The notes under the pieces: generated by a model | Database searches by the model: none | What the model saw: only the letters and a program-made list of their open reading frames with translations | What the model was told of the DNA's origin: nothing | Assembly: GCF_014873535.1 (NCBI RefSeq) | Contig: NZ_JADBEF010000001.1 | Location: 4,402,001 to 4,466,000 of the forward strand | DNA from: Nonomuraea africana | GTDB taxonomy: Bacteria; Actinomycetota; Actinomycetes; Streptosporangiales; Streptosporangiaceae | Length of the DNA stretch: 64,000 nt | Direction of reading: 5' to 3' | Position numbers and translations under genes: made by a program | Part shown: piece by piece, positions 50,119-58,092 of the stretch | How the letters are laid out: every line of letters starts with the position of its first letter | Position numbering within the stretch: position 1 is the first letter of the stretch

Positions 50119-52215
50119 CTATATCAGGTCGAGAGGGTCAACACTTACCCTCACGACATCCTGCGCCTTACGCGCCGCACGCACCCCGGTGGCCCCCTTC
50201 AGCGCGAGAGCCAGCTCAGGCCCCACCGACCTGGGCACCCGGATCATGGCGCGTTCCTGCTCGCCGTCGCTCCTCCTGGTTTCGACCGGCACGGGCCCGA
50301 GGACCTGCGCCGCGGAGGGCAGCCGCACCTCGCCGAGCATCTCCCTGACCGCCGACGGCGAGCCCGTCAGCGTCGCCATCCGCACCGCGGGAGGGAACCC
50401 GAGCTCCCTGCGGTCGGCCAGCTCGCGCTCGGCGTGCGTGATCGGATCCCAGCGCAGCAGCGCCTGGACGGCCGGCATCGCGGCGTCGGCCAGCACCACC
50501 AGCTCCGCCGCGGGCCTGAGCAGCGCGGCGGCGTTCATCCAGCGGCGCACCGCCTCCTCGGCGGCCCGCAGGTCGGCTCTGCCGAGCATCGCCCACCCGT
50601 CGAGCAGCACCGCCGCCGTGTAGCCGCCCGCCGCGACGGGCTCGGCGCCCGGCGTGGCCACCACCAGCGCCCGGCCCTCCCCCACCGTGGCCAGCACGCC
50701 GTCGCGGCCCGAGGTCTTCACCGGCACCGAGGGAAAGGCGCGCCCCAGCTCCTCCGCCGTACGGCGGGCGCCGACCACGGAGGCACGGATCCTCTTGTCA
50801 CCGCACGAAGGGCAGCGCCAGTCGCCCGCGATGCGCCCGCACCACCGGCAGTACGGCGCCGCGTGCCCGCCCCTCAGCGCCAGCGGCCCGTGGCAGAGCA
50901 GCTCCTCGGTGATCGTCGCGCGCGTCGGCGGGTGCGCGCACCGCGCGGGGGCCCTGCAGGTACGGCAGGCCAGCGCGGGCAGGTAGCCGCGCCGTGGGAC
51001 CTGCACCAGCACCGGCCCGTCCTCCAGGCCCAGCCTCAGCGCCCGCCAGGCCACACTGGGCAGCCGCGCCGCGCGGGCGGCCTGGTCCTTGGCCAGCTCG
51101 CCGTCCTCGCCTGCCGGTCTCACCCGCGGCGCGACGGCCCTGATGGTCGCCCGGTCGGCCACGATCGCGCCCGCCCAGCCCGCGGCCAGCAGCTGCGTGG
51201 CCTCCGCCGTACGGGAGTAGCCGCCGATCAGCATGCCGGCGCCGGCCCGGTGGGCGCGCAGGGCCAGCACCTCCCTGGTGTGCGGGTAGGGGGCGAGGCG
51301 CTCGGCGTGCAGGTCGTCGCCGTCGTCCCAGATGACGACCAGCCCCAGCTTCTCGACGGGGGCGAACATCGCCGCCCTCGTGCCCACGACCGCGCGCACC
51401 TGTCCGCGCAGCGCCCGCAGCCACCTGCGGTAGCGCTCGGCGGGGCCGAGGTCGGCGGTGATGGCGACGTGCCTGCCCTCGCCGAGCGCCCTGGTGAGCG
51501 CCGCGTCCGCCATGACGACGTCCTTGCCGTCGGGCACGACGACCACCGCGCCCCTGCCGCCGTCGAGCGTCGCCCTGACCGCCTCGGCGACGGGTACGGC
51601 CCAGCCCGTGTTGCCGGGCAGCGCGCTCCACACGCCCCTCGGCTGCCTGCCGTCCCTCAGTGCCTCGAGGAAGGAGGCGCCCATCGGGTAGGGGTTCCAC
51701 GCGCGGGAGTCCTCCCCCGCGGCTCCCGCCTCGCTCGTGCCCGCCCCGCCCGCGCCCGACTCGCCCTTGCCCGGCTCGCCCCTGTCGGACTCCGCGCGCG
51801 CGTGCCTGGGCGGCACCGCCAGCCGCAGCACGTCGGCCATGGTCCCCGCGTAGCGGTCGGCGACCGCGCGGGCCAGCCCCGCGATCTCGGGGGTGAGCAC
51901 GGGCTCGGGGGAGACCACCCGCTCCAGCGCCGCCAGCCGGCCGCCGTGGTCGCTGCCCGCCACCCGCTCCAGCAGGAAGCCGTCGACCAGCTTGCCGGCG
52001 AAGCGCACCCGCACCCGCACCCCGGGTACGGCCGCCGCGTCCATGCGCTCGGGCACCAGGTAGTCGAAGGGCCGGTCGAGATGAGGGAGCGGGTTGTCGA
52101 CGACGACCCTGGCCACGGGCAGGTCGGCGGCGGCCACGGGGGCGCCGAGGTTCTTGGCCTTCTCCGCGGGCCGCACGGCCTCCAGTGGCAGCAGGGCATC
52201 GTCGGAGTCGGTCAC
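50119..52215 (-). CDS. priA: Primosomal protein N' (PriA), helicase motifs degenerate
   Basis: Replication-restart protein of 698 residues. The 3' DNA-binding domain (VARVVVDNPLPHLDRPFDYLVPERM) and the zinc-binding region (ACRTCRAPARCAHP, YCRWCGRI, CPSCGDKRIR) are intact. The Walker A site is replaced by LPGNTGWAVPV and the DEEH box by WDDGDD, so ATP-driven helicase activity is unlikely. This loss is a known feature of actinobacterial PriA. A Gly/Ser/Ala/Glu low-complexity stretch sits at about residues 140-170. GTG start without a Shine-Dalgarno sequence. Confidence 0.92.
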   Translation of the reverse strand: MTDSDDALLPLEAVRPAEKAKNLGAPVAAADLPVARVVVDNPLPHLDRPFDYLVPERMDAAAVPGVRVRVRFAGKLVDGFLLERVAGSDHGGRLAALERVVSPEPVLTPEIAGLARAVADRYAGTMADVLRLAVPPRHARAESDRGEPGKGESGAGGAGTSEAGAAGEDSRAWNPYPMGASFLEALRDGRQPRGVWSALPGNTGWAVPVAEAVRATLDGGRGAVVVVPDGKDVVMADAALTRALGEGRHVAITADLGPAERYRRWLRALRGQVRAVVGTRAAMFAPVEKLGLVVIWDDGDDLHAERLAPYPHTREVLALRAHRAGAGMLIGGYSRTAEATQLLAAGWAGAIVADRATIRAVAPRVRPAGEDGELAKDQAARAARLPSVAWRALRLGLEDGPVLVQVPRRGYLPALACRTCRAPARCAHPPTRATITEELLCHGPLALRGGHAAPYCRWCGRIAGDWRCPSCGDKRIRASVVGARRTAEELGRAFPSVPVKTSGRDGVLATVGEGRALVVATPGAEPVAAGGYTAAVLLDGWAMLGRADLRAAEEAVRRWMNAAALLRPAAELVVLADAAMPAVQALLRWDPITHAERELADRRELGFPPAVRMATLTGSPSAVREMLGEVRLPSAAQVLGPVPVETRRSDGEQERAMIRVPRSVGPELALALKGATGVRAARKAQDVVRVSVDPLDLI

Positions 52216-52582
52216 AGACTACGTCTACCAGATGCGGGACACCGTCCGGACTGGCCCGGAACGGGATCGGCCAGTGGGACCGCCCGCGGCGGGAGCGCCC
52301 GGGAGCGCGCCGAGATCACCAGCCGCCCGGCGGTCTCGAGGGTGGTCAGCCCCTCGGCCGCGGGCTCCCTGAGCACGACCGAACTGGACGGCGGCATGCC
52401 GGTGCCGTCCGTGGCTGTGACCGGCTGTCCGCTGTGACCGGTCGGCCGCTCCCGAGGAAGGTGATCAGTGGTGTGGGCTCCCCGGTGACCGAAGCTCACC
52501 CGGGAGCGACGTCACGGAGACCGCCGCCGAACATGACGATGCCGCACTCCACCGGAGTGCGGCATCGTCACCGGATCAGGGA
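52216..52582. other. Region between metK and priA
   Basis: About 365 bp. It contains the metK terminator hairpin at 52534-52570. A 95-codon minus-strand frame (52212-52499) overlaps the priA start by 4 nt and has high third-position GC, but shows no recognisable domain, so I do not call it. The priA promoter probably lies close to its start (TAGACG then 6 nt before GTG). Confidence 0.5.
52534..52570 (-). terminator. metK terminator hairpin
   Basis: A perfect 17-bp inverted repeat (52534-52550 with 52554-52570) with a 3-nt loop, starting 12 nt after the metK stop. Very stable; also symmetric for the plus strand. Confidence 0.88.
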
Positions 52583-53770
52583 TCAGAGACCGGCGGCGGC
52601 GCGCAGCGCGTCGGCGCGGTCGGTCGACTCCCAGGAGAAGCCCTCGCGGCCGAAGTGGCCGTAGGCGGCGGTCTCGGAGTAGATCGGGCGCAGCAGGTCG
52701 AGGTCGCGGATGATCGCGGCGGGACGCAGGTCGAAGACCTGGGTCACGGCCTCCTGGATCTTCTCCACGGCCACCTTCTCGGTGCCGAACGTCTCGACGA
52801 ACACGCCGACCGGGTGGGCCTTGCCGATGGCGTAGGCGACCTGGACCTCGGCGCGGTCGGCGAGACCCGCGGCCACGATGTTCTTGGCGACCCAGCGCAT
52901 CGCGTAGGCGGCCGAGCGGTCGACCTTGGACGGGTCCTTGCCGGAGAAGGCGCCGCCACCGTGACGGGCCATGCCGCCGTAGGTGTCGACGATGATCTTG
53001 CGACCGGTGAGGCCGGCGTCGCCCATGGGCCCGCCGATCTCGAAGCGGCCCGTCGGGTTGACCAGCAGGCGGTAGCCGTCGGTGTCGATGTCGAGCCCGG
53101 CGAGCACGTGGTCGACCACGTGCTCCTTGATGTCGGGGGTCAGCATCTCCTTGAGGTCGATCTCCGCGGCGTGCTGCGTGGAGACGACGACCGTGTCGAG
53201 GCGGACCGGCTTGTCGCCGTCGTACTCGATGGTGACCTGGGTCTTGCCGTCGGGACGCAGGTAGGGCACCAGGCCCGACTTGCGCACCTCGGACAGGCGG
53301 CGGGCCAGGCGGTGCGCGAGCGTGATCGGCAGCGGCATCAGCTCGGGGGTCTCGCGGCAGGCGTAGCCGAACATCAGGCCCTGGTCGCCCGCGCCCTGGC
53401 GGTCGAGCTCGTCGACGTCACCGTCGACGCGGTGCTCGTAGGCGTCGTCGACACCCTGGGCGATGTCGGGCGACTGCGCGCCGATGGAGGCCGACACGCC
53501 GCAGGAAGCGCCGTCGAAACCCTTGTGGGAGGCGTCGTAGCCGATCTCAAGGATCTTCTCGCGGATGACGCCGGCGATGTCGACGTAGGTCTCGGTCGTC
53601 ACCTCGCCTGCGACGTGGACCTGGCCGGTAGTGATCAGCGTCTCGACGGCGACCCTGCTCTTGGGGTCGTCCTTGAGCATGGCGTCGAGAATCGCGTCAC
53701 TGATCTGGTCGGCGATCTTGTCCGGGTGGCCTTCGGTGACCGACTCGGAGGTGAACAGGCGACGTGACAA
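52583..53770 (-). CDS. metK: S-adenosylmethionine synthase
   Basis: Makes SAM from methionine and ATP; 395 residues. Diagnostic motifs: FTSESVTEGHPDKIADQISDA at the N-terminus, GAGDQGLMFGYA, the P-loop-like GGGAFSGKDPSKVDRSAAY and DLRPAAIIRDLDLLRPIY near the end. The start is TTG 53770, with GGAG 8 nt upstream. Followed by a 17-bp terminator hairpin, so it ends its transcription unit. No SAM riboswitch is visible in the 130-bp leader; TACACT near 53840 (minus) is a possible -10. Confidence 0.97.
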   Translation of the reverse strand: MSRRLFTSESVTEGHPDKIADQISDAILDAMLKDDPKSRVAVETLITTGQVHVAGEVTTETYVDIAGVIREKILEIGYDASHKGFDGASCGVSASIGAQSPDIAQGVDDAYEHRVDGDVDELDRQGAGDQGLMFGYACRETPELMPLPITLAHRLARRLSEVRKSGLVPYLRPDGKTQVTIEYDGDKPVRLDTVVVSTQHAAEIDLKEMLTPDIKEHVVDHVLAGLDIDTDGYRLLVNPTGRFEIGGPMGDAGLTGRKIIVDTYGGMARHGGGAFSGKDPSKVDRSAAYAMRWVAKNIVAAGLADRAEVQVAYAIGKAHPVGVFVETFGTEKVAVEKIQEAVTQVFDLRPAAIIRDLDLLRPIYSETAAYGHFGREGFSWESTDRADALRAAAGL

Positions 53771-53899
53771 CTCAGTGGCTCCTCATGCAGCGGCTGCTGA
53801 CGGATGTGCGGCTCGGGCGGGTAGGACACACCAGGGCCATCGCCGAAGTGTAGCCCCACATGCGTCCGCGCCGCGAAACTGCGGTCGTTGTGTCCCTTG

Positions 53900-54268
53900 T
53901 CAAAGGTGTGGCAGGGGGTCGGGAGGCAGAAGCTCGGGATCGAAAACCTCCGCGTCCGCGGCGGCGACGACCGCCGCGTACTCCTCCTCGAACTCGAAGA
54001 ACATCTCACCCACCTGGATGACGGGGCCCGGCGCCATCGTGATCGGGCCGAGCCTGGTCGCCCGCGGGAAGGCGGCGTACAGCGAGACCGGGCGGTCGCT
54101 CCTCAGCATCCTGGTGGCCAGGACCGAGACGGACCTGTCGGTGACGACGATCAGGAAGTTCGCCACGCCGGGCGGGCCTATGGACAGCGCGGGGAAGACA
54201 TAGCGGATCTCCTCCCCCTGACGCAGCAGAGCCCTGCAGCGATCTCTGACAGCCGACGTCACCGGCAT
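53900..54268 (-). CDS. Conserved hypothetical protein
   Basis: Protein of 122 residues of unknown function. It looks like a small alpha/beta, PH-like domain: LRQGEEIRYVFPALSIGPPGVANFLIVVTDRSVSVLATRML suggests beta strands, followed by an acidic C-terminus FEFEEEYAAVVAAADAEVFDPELLP. No membrane helix. ATG 54268 with GAGGGGGG about 5 nt upstream; the frame extends to 54319 without conserved features. Lies between coaBC and metK. Confidence 0.78.
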   Translation of the reverse strand: MPVTSAVRDRCRALLRQGEEIRYVFPALSIGPPGVANFLIVVTDRSVSVLATRMLRSDRPVSLYAAFPRATRLGPITMAPGPVIQVGEMFFEFEEEYAAVVAAADAEVFDPELLPPDPLPHL

Positions 54269-54396
54269 TGCACCCCCCTCGCCGACCCTCAGTATCCGCA
54301 GGCGGGCGGGGGGTTGCAACGGTTGATCAGGTAACCGCCCGTGCCGGAATCAGGCCGGAACGACGGTGACAGAGGGCGCCGAGACACCTGCCCCGA

Positions 54397-55740
54397 TCAG
54401 GCGAGGCGGGCGGTCACCAGGCTCCACACGATGTCGGCGAGGTCCTCCTTGGGACCACGCGGCACCTCCACGGGCGAGCCCCCCGCGACGAGCACCGTCG
54501 CGGCGTTGTCGGGGGTGCCGAACGCCAGCCCCTCGCCGACCTGGTTGACGACCAGCAGGTCGCACCCCTTGCGGGCCAGCTTGGCCTGGCCGTTGGCCAG
54601 CACGTCGTCGGTCTCCGCGGCGAACCCCACGATCACCGACGGGTACGGCGGCGGCGCGCCACCGGAGGACACGCCGGAACCCGGGGACCGGTCGGAACCC
54701 GCGGAAGCGCCGGAATCCGAAGCGGCGCCGGACCCCGATACGGCGCCGGGGCCCGTGGGAACGCCAGGGCCCGGGGCGGGGTCGAGGCCCGCCGCCTGCC
54801 TGGCCGCGCGCCTGCGCTCGCCGAGCTCGGCGAGGATGTCGGGGTTCTTGACCAGCTCGATCGGCTCGGGCGCGCCCGAGTGCTTCTTGATCTTGGAGTC
54901 GTGCCGTACGGCGGGCCTGAAGTCGGCCACCGCCGCCGCCATGACGACCACGTCGGCGTCGGCCGCCGCCGCGAGCACCGCGTCGCGCAGCTCTAGCGCC
55001 GACTCGACCCTGACGAGCTTGGCCCCCGCGGGATCGGGCAGCGACACGTTGGCCGCGACGAGCGTGACCTCGGCGCCGCGCGCGAGCGCCGTGCGGGCCA
55101 GGGCGTAGCCCTGCAGCCCCGAGGAGCGGTTGCCGAGGAAGCGGACGGGGTCGAGGGCCTCGCGGGTGCCGCCGGCCGAGATGACGACCTTGCGCCCCTC
55201 GAGGTCGCGCGGGCGCCCCGCCATGACCGTGCGGCAGATCTCGAAGATCTCCGCGGGGTCGGGCAGCCGCCCTGGCCCCGTGTCGGCGCCCGTGAGGCGC
55301 CCGACGGCGGGGTCGATGACGATGGAGCCCCGCGCGCGAAGGGTGGCCACGTTGGCCACGGTCGCGGGGTGCTCCCACATCTCGGTGTGCATCGCGGGCG
55401 CGAACACCACGGGACACCGCGCGGTGAGCAGGGTGGTGGTGAGCAGGTCGCCCGCGAGGCCGTGGGCCGCCTTGGCCAGCACGTCGGCGGTCGCGGGCGC
55501 CACCACGACGAGGTCGGCCTGCTGGCCGAGCCGTACATGGGGCACCTCGTGCACGCCATCCCAGACGTCGGTGGTCACCGGGTTGCCCGACAGCGCCGAC
55601 CACGTGGGCTCGCCCACGAAGCGCAGCGCGTCGCGGGTCGGAACGACCCGCACCTCGTGACCCGACTCGGTGAACAGGCGCAGGAGCTCGCAGGCCTTGT
55701 AGGCGGCGATGCCCGCGCTGACGCCCAGGACGACCCTCAT
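54397..55740 (-). CDS. coaBC: Bifunctional phosphopantothenate-cysteine ligase/decarboxylase
   Basis: Two steps of coenzyme A synthesis; 447 residues. The N-terminal CoaC domain (1-185) is a flavin decarboxylase: VSAGIAAYKACELLR, the HEVPHVRLGQ region with catalytic His, and PAMHTEMWEHPA. The C-terminal CoaB domain (about 190-447) is a CTP-dependent ligase (VISAGGTREALDPVRFLGNRSSG, ADFRPA, DLLVVNQV, FGTPDNAATVL). About 55 residues of Gly/Ser/Pro low complexity (about 308-363) are inserted in the CoaB domain before VIVGFAAET. ATG 7 bp after rpoZ. Confidence 0.95.
   Translation of the reverse strand: MRVVLGVSAGIAAYKACELLRLFTESGHEVRVVPTRDALRFVGEPTWSALSGNPVTTDVWDGVHEVPHVRLGQQADLVVVAPATADVLAKAAHGLAGDLLTTTLLTARCPVVFAPAMHTEMWEHPATVANVATLRARGSIVIDPAVGRLTGADTGPGRLPDPAEIFEICRTVMAGRPRDLEGRKVVISAGGTREALDPVRFLGNRSSGLQGYALARTALARGAEVTLVAANVSLPDPAGAKLVRVESALELRDAVLAAAADADVVVMAAAVADFRPAVRHDSKIKKHSGAPEPIELVKNPDILAELGERRRAARQAAGLDPAPGPGVPTGPGAVSGSGAASDSGASAGSDRSPGSGVSSGGAPPPYPSVIVGFAAETDDVLANGQAKLARKGCDLLVVNQVGEGLAFGTPDNAATVLVAGGSPVEVPRGPKEDLADIVWSLVTARLA
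54650..54815 (-). repeat. Low-complexity insert in coaBC
   Basis: Degenerate short repeats related to GGAACCCGGGG and GCGCCGGAATCCG encode a Gly/Ser/Ala/Pro stretch in the ligase domain of CoaBC. Unit length is irregular, unlike the arrays in ftsI, ribD and rsmB. Confidence 0.6.
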
Positions 55741-55747
55741 GGAAGGG

Positions 55748-56017
55748 TCAGACCGCGCCTTCGATGGGCTCGGCGTTGAGCAGACCCTCGGAGACCTCGC
55801 GCAGCGCGATGGACAGCGGCTTCTCCTGGGCGTGCGTCTCGACCAGGGGACCGACGTACTCCAGCAGGCCCTCGCCGAGCTGGGAGTAGTAGGCGTTGAT
55901 CTGGCGGGCCCGCTTGGCGCCCATGATCACCAGGGAGTACTTGCTGTCGACGATGTCGAGCAGCGAGTCGATCGAGGGGTTGGTGATGCCCTCGGTCGTG
56001 GGGGCGATGCCTGCCAC
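55748..56017 (-). CDS. rpoZ: RNA polymerase omega subunit
   Basis: Small RNA polymerase subunit of 89 residues that supports beta-prime folding and assembly. Family pattern: ITNPSIDSLLDIVDSKYSLVIMGAKRARQINAYY and KPLSIALREVSEGLL. GTG start with GAGAGG upstream. It sits in the conserved gmk-rpoZ-coaBC order, 24 bp after gmk. Confidence 0.96.
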   Translation of the reverse strand: MAGIAPTTEGITNPSIDSLLDIVDSKYSLVIMGAKRARQINAYYSQLGEGLLEYVGPLVETHAQEKPLSIALREVSEGLLNAEPIEGAV

Positions 56018-56041
56018 GTTGTCAGACCTCTCGTCGGAATG

Positions 56042-56671
56042 CTATGCAGTCATCAAGGCTATCAGCCTGTGGCATACATCCTGGACGTTCGTGTTGACCA
56101 GCGTGGTATCGAACTCCTTCTCGGCCGCCAGTTCGATCCGGCCGGCCTCGAGGCGGCGGGCGATGACGTCCTCCGGTTCGGTGCCACGGCCACGCAGGCG
56201 CTTCTCCAGCTCCTCCCACGAGGGAGGGGCGAGGAAGACCAGCAGCGCCTCCGGCATGCTCTCCCGCACCTGCCTGGCGCCCTGGAGGTCGATCTCCAGC
56301 ACCGTGGGCACGCCCTGGGCGAGCTTGTCGAGGACGGCCTGCCGGGGCGTGCCGTACCTGTTTCCCGCGAACTCCGCCCACTCCAGCAGCTCACCCGACT
56401 CGATGAGCCGGTCGAAGCCGTCGTTGTCGACGAAGAAGTACTCCACCCCGTGGGTCTCGCCCGGGCGAGGCATCCTGGTGGTCACCGAGACCGACAGCCA
56501 CACCTCTGGGTGTGCCCGCCGGAGCTCGGCGACGACCGTGGACTTGCCGACGCCTGACGGCCCCGACAGGACCGTCAGCCGCCTTGTGGCGTGATCGGGG
56601 GAACCGCCACCCGGGGGAACGAAACCACCGAGATCCGTGCCATCACCATCGGACCAGGACCTGTCGGTCAC
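56042..56671 (-). CDS. gmk: Guanylate kinase
   Basis: Phosphorylates GMP to GDP; 209 residues. P-loop GPSGVGKSTV, GMP-binding VSVTTRMPRPGETHGVEYFFV, and FAGNRYGTPRQAVLDKLAQG, VLEIDLQGARQVRE. An N-terminal extension of about 30 residues, Asp/Gly-rich, precedes the enzyme. GTG 56671 is chosen because GGGGGTAACG lies just upstream. In the mihF-gmk-rpoZ-coaBC run. Confidence 0.95.
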   Translation of the reverse strand: MTDRSWSDGDGTDLGGFVPPGGGSPDHATRRLTVLSGPSGVGKSTVVAELRRAHPEVWLSVSVTTRMPRPGETHGVEYFFVDNDGFDRLIESGELLEWAEFAGNRYGTPRQAVLDKLAQGVPTVLEIDLQGARQVRESMPEALLVFLAPPSWEELEKRLRGRGTEPEDVIARRLEAGRIELAAEKEFDTTLVNTNVQDVCHRLIALMTA

Positions 56672-56714
56672 TTCGTTACCCCCGTCGAACCTGCGCTTTT
56701 CTGTGGTACCGAGG

Positions 56715-57038
56715 TTAGCCCTCGTTGCCACCGAACTCGCGCTCGAGGGCTGCCCTCTGGTTCGCACCGAGACCCCGCACGCGGCGGGACTCGGCGATAG
56801 CGTGCCGCTCCATCAGCTGCTTGGCGCGGACCTTGCCCACGCCGGGGAGCGACTCCAACAGAGCCGACACCTTCATCTTGCCGATGACGTCGTCGGTCTG
56901 CCCATCCTTGAGCACCTCAGCCAGAGAAACCGCGCCGTGCTTGAGCCGGTTCTTGACCTCGGCACGCTCTTTACGGGCCTTGGCAGCCTTCTCCAGGGCT
57001 GCGGCGCGCTGCTCAGGGGTCAGGGGAGGAAGAGCCAC
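56715..57038 (-). CDS. mihF: Actinobacterial integration host factor (mIHF/sIHF)
   Basis: Nucleoid-associated DNA-binding protein of 107 residues, unrelated to enterobacterial IHF. Conserved core: ALPPLTPEQRAAALEKAAKARKERAEVKNRLK, then VSALLESLPGVGKVRAKQLMERHAIAESRRVRGLGANQRAAL, with the helix-two-turn-helix DNA-binding region. Needed for normal nucleoid structure and growth in mycobacteria and Streptomyces (established). GTG 57038 with GAGGTGA 5 nt upstream. First gene of its run, behind an AT-rich promoter region. Confidence 0.96.
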   Translation of the reverse strand: MALPPLTPEQRAAALEKAAKARKERAEVKNRLKHGAVSLAEVLKDGQTDDVIGKMKVSALLESLPGVGKVRAKQLMERHAIAESRRVRGLGANQRAALEREFGGNEG

Positions 57039-57402
57039 GCCGGGTCACCTCGAATTTCTGTCGATGTACTCGGACGGGAAGGGAAACTAGCTGGTCAATG
57101 CGTCCTTAGCAACGTCAAGAGCAGTTTCGGTGGCGACAAAATCCACTTCATCACCGTCCGTGATCGAAAAACCACGTTGCGTAGATCAAAAAGCCCTCAC
57201 TTCCCGGTTCTCGCCGTTCGTCAAGCGAGATCATCGGAATGCGATCATGATCACACAAGGCTGTCACGGGGCCCGGGAAACGGCCTCACGACCCCGACGT
57301 CACCGGGCCCGGCGTAGTCCCGCCGGAGCGCGCGTGAAGGACGGGCGGCCACCGGCGACCATCGGTGGCCTCGGCCCTGCCTGCCGTACGGCACAATGAA
57401 GA
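57039..57402. other. Intergenic region pyrF/mihF
   Basis: About 365 bp. The pyrF-proximal 100 bp is post-stop repeat copy D. The remaining 260 bp is notably AT-rich for the window and must hold the mihF promoter(s). On the minus strand three TTGAC boxes occur (about 57117, 57094 and 57218), but I cannot pair them with clear -10 hexamers. A CRP-like site (TGCGA-TCATGA-TCACA, one mismatch) lies at 57240-57255. Confidence 0.55.
57240..57255. promoter_or_regulatory. CRP-like site upstream of mihF
   Basis: TGCGATCATGATCACA differs from TGTGA-N6-TCACA by one base and contains a GATCATGATC palindrome. It lies about 200 bp upstream of mihF. Function inferred only from pattern. Confidence 0.4.
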
Positions 57403-57405
57403 TCA
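57308..57405 (-). repeat. Post-stop repeat, copy D (behind pyrF)
   Basis: Begins at the pyrF TGA in sense orientation. TGATCTTC (57405-57398), GTACGGCA, TGGCCGCCCGTCC (57351-57339) and CTACGCCGGG (57317-57308) match copy C behind dppF in order and spacing. Confidence 0.75.
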
Positions 57406-58092
57406 TGAACGCCGGAGAGAGGCCGCGATGGAGGCCGCGGTCGCGCCCGGATCCGCGGAGCCCGTGATGGGCCGGCCGATGACGAGCAGGTCCGCGCCGT
57501 CGGCCAGCGCCTGCTCGGGCGTGGCCACCCGCGCCTGGTCCTGGGTGTCGGCCCCCGCGGGGCGCACCCCCGGGGTGATGAGCGTGATCGACGGGCCCAC
57601 GGCCGCCCGCACCGTGGCGACCTCGTGGGGCGAGCACACCAGCGCCGTCGCCCCCGCCTCCACCGCCATCACCGACATCCGCCGCACGGCGTCCTCCGGC
57701 GACCCCGCGACCCCGATGGCGGCCAGATCGGCCGCCGACAGCGAGGTGAGGACGGTGACCGCCGCGATCTGGGTGTGCGGAGCGGCCTCCACGGCCGCCT
57801 GGATCATCGCGGGCCCCCCGGCCGCGTGCACGGTCAGGATCGCCGGCCGCAGGCGCGCGACGGCCCTTGTGGCCCCCGCGACGGTGTTCGGGATGTCGTG
57901 CAGCTTGAGGTCGAGGAAGACCCGCACCCCGCTGGCCCCCCGCACGGAGGCGATCACGTCGGGCCCGTAGCGCAGGTACAGCTCCAGGCCGACCTTGACG
58001 GTGCTCACGTGCGGGGTCACCAGCGACGCCCAGCGGGCCGCGGTCTCCAGATCAGGTGCGTCCAGGGCGACGGCGATGGGTGCGGGCGTCAC
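57403..58092 (-). CDS. pyrF: Orotidine 5'-phosphate decarboxylase
   Basis: Last step of UMP synthesis; 229 residues in a TIM barrel. Active-site tetrad region VFLDLKLHDIPNTV (Lys-Asp-x-x-Asp), AIAVALDAPDLETA at the N-terminus and SLITPGVRPAG, LLVIGRPIT for phosphate binding. The GTG overlaps the pyrD stop (GTGA), with GGAGGAG 9 nt upstream. Last gene of the car-pyr operon; its stop begins repeat copy D. Confidence 0.95.
   Translation of the reverse strand: MTPAPIAVALDAPDLETAARWASLVTPHVSTVKVGLELYLRYGPDVIASVRGASGVRVFLDLKLHDIPNTVAGATRAVARLRPAILTVHAAGGPAMIQAAVEAAPHTQIAAVTVLTSLSAADLAAIGVAGSPEDAVRRMSVMAVEAGATALVCSPHEVATVRAAVGPSITLITPGVRPAGADTQDQARVATPEQALADGADLLVIGRPITGSADPGATAASIAASLRRS

Noticed and set aside
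52212..52499. 95-codon minus-strand frame ahead of priA with a 4-nt overlap
   Set aside because: No recognisable domain and Pro/Ser/Arg-rich; the overlap with GTG is suggestive but not enough.
53771..53899. SAM riboswitch in the metK leader
   Set aside because: No conserved SAM-I, SAM-II or SAM-IV core elements could be seen.
53898..53903. TTGACA on the minus strand as the -35 of metK
   Set aside because: No suitable -10 at 16-18 nt; lies at the 3' end of the preceding gene. TACACT further down is only a weak alternative.
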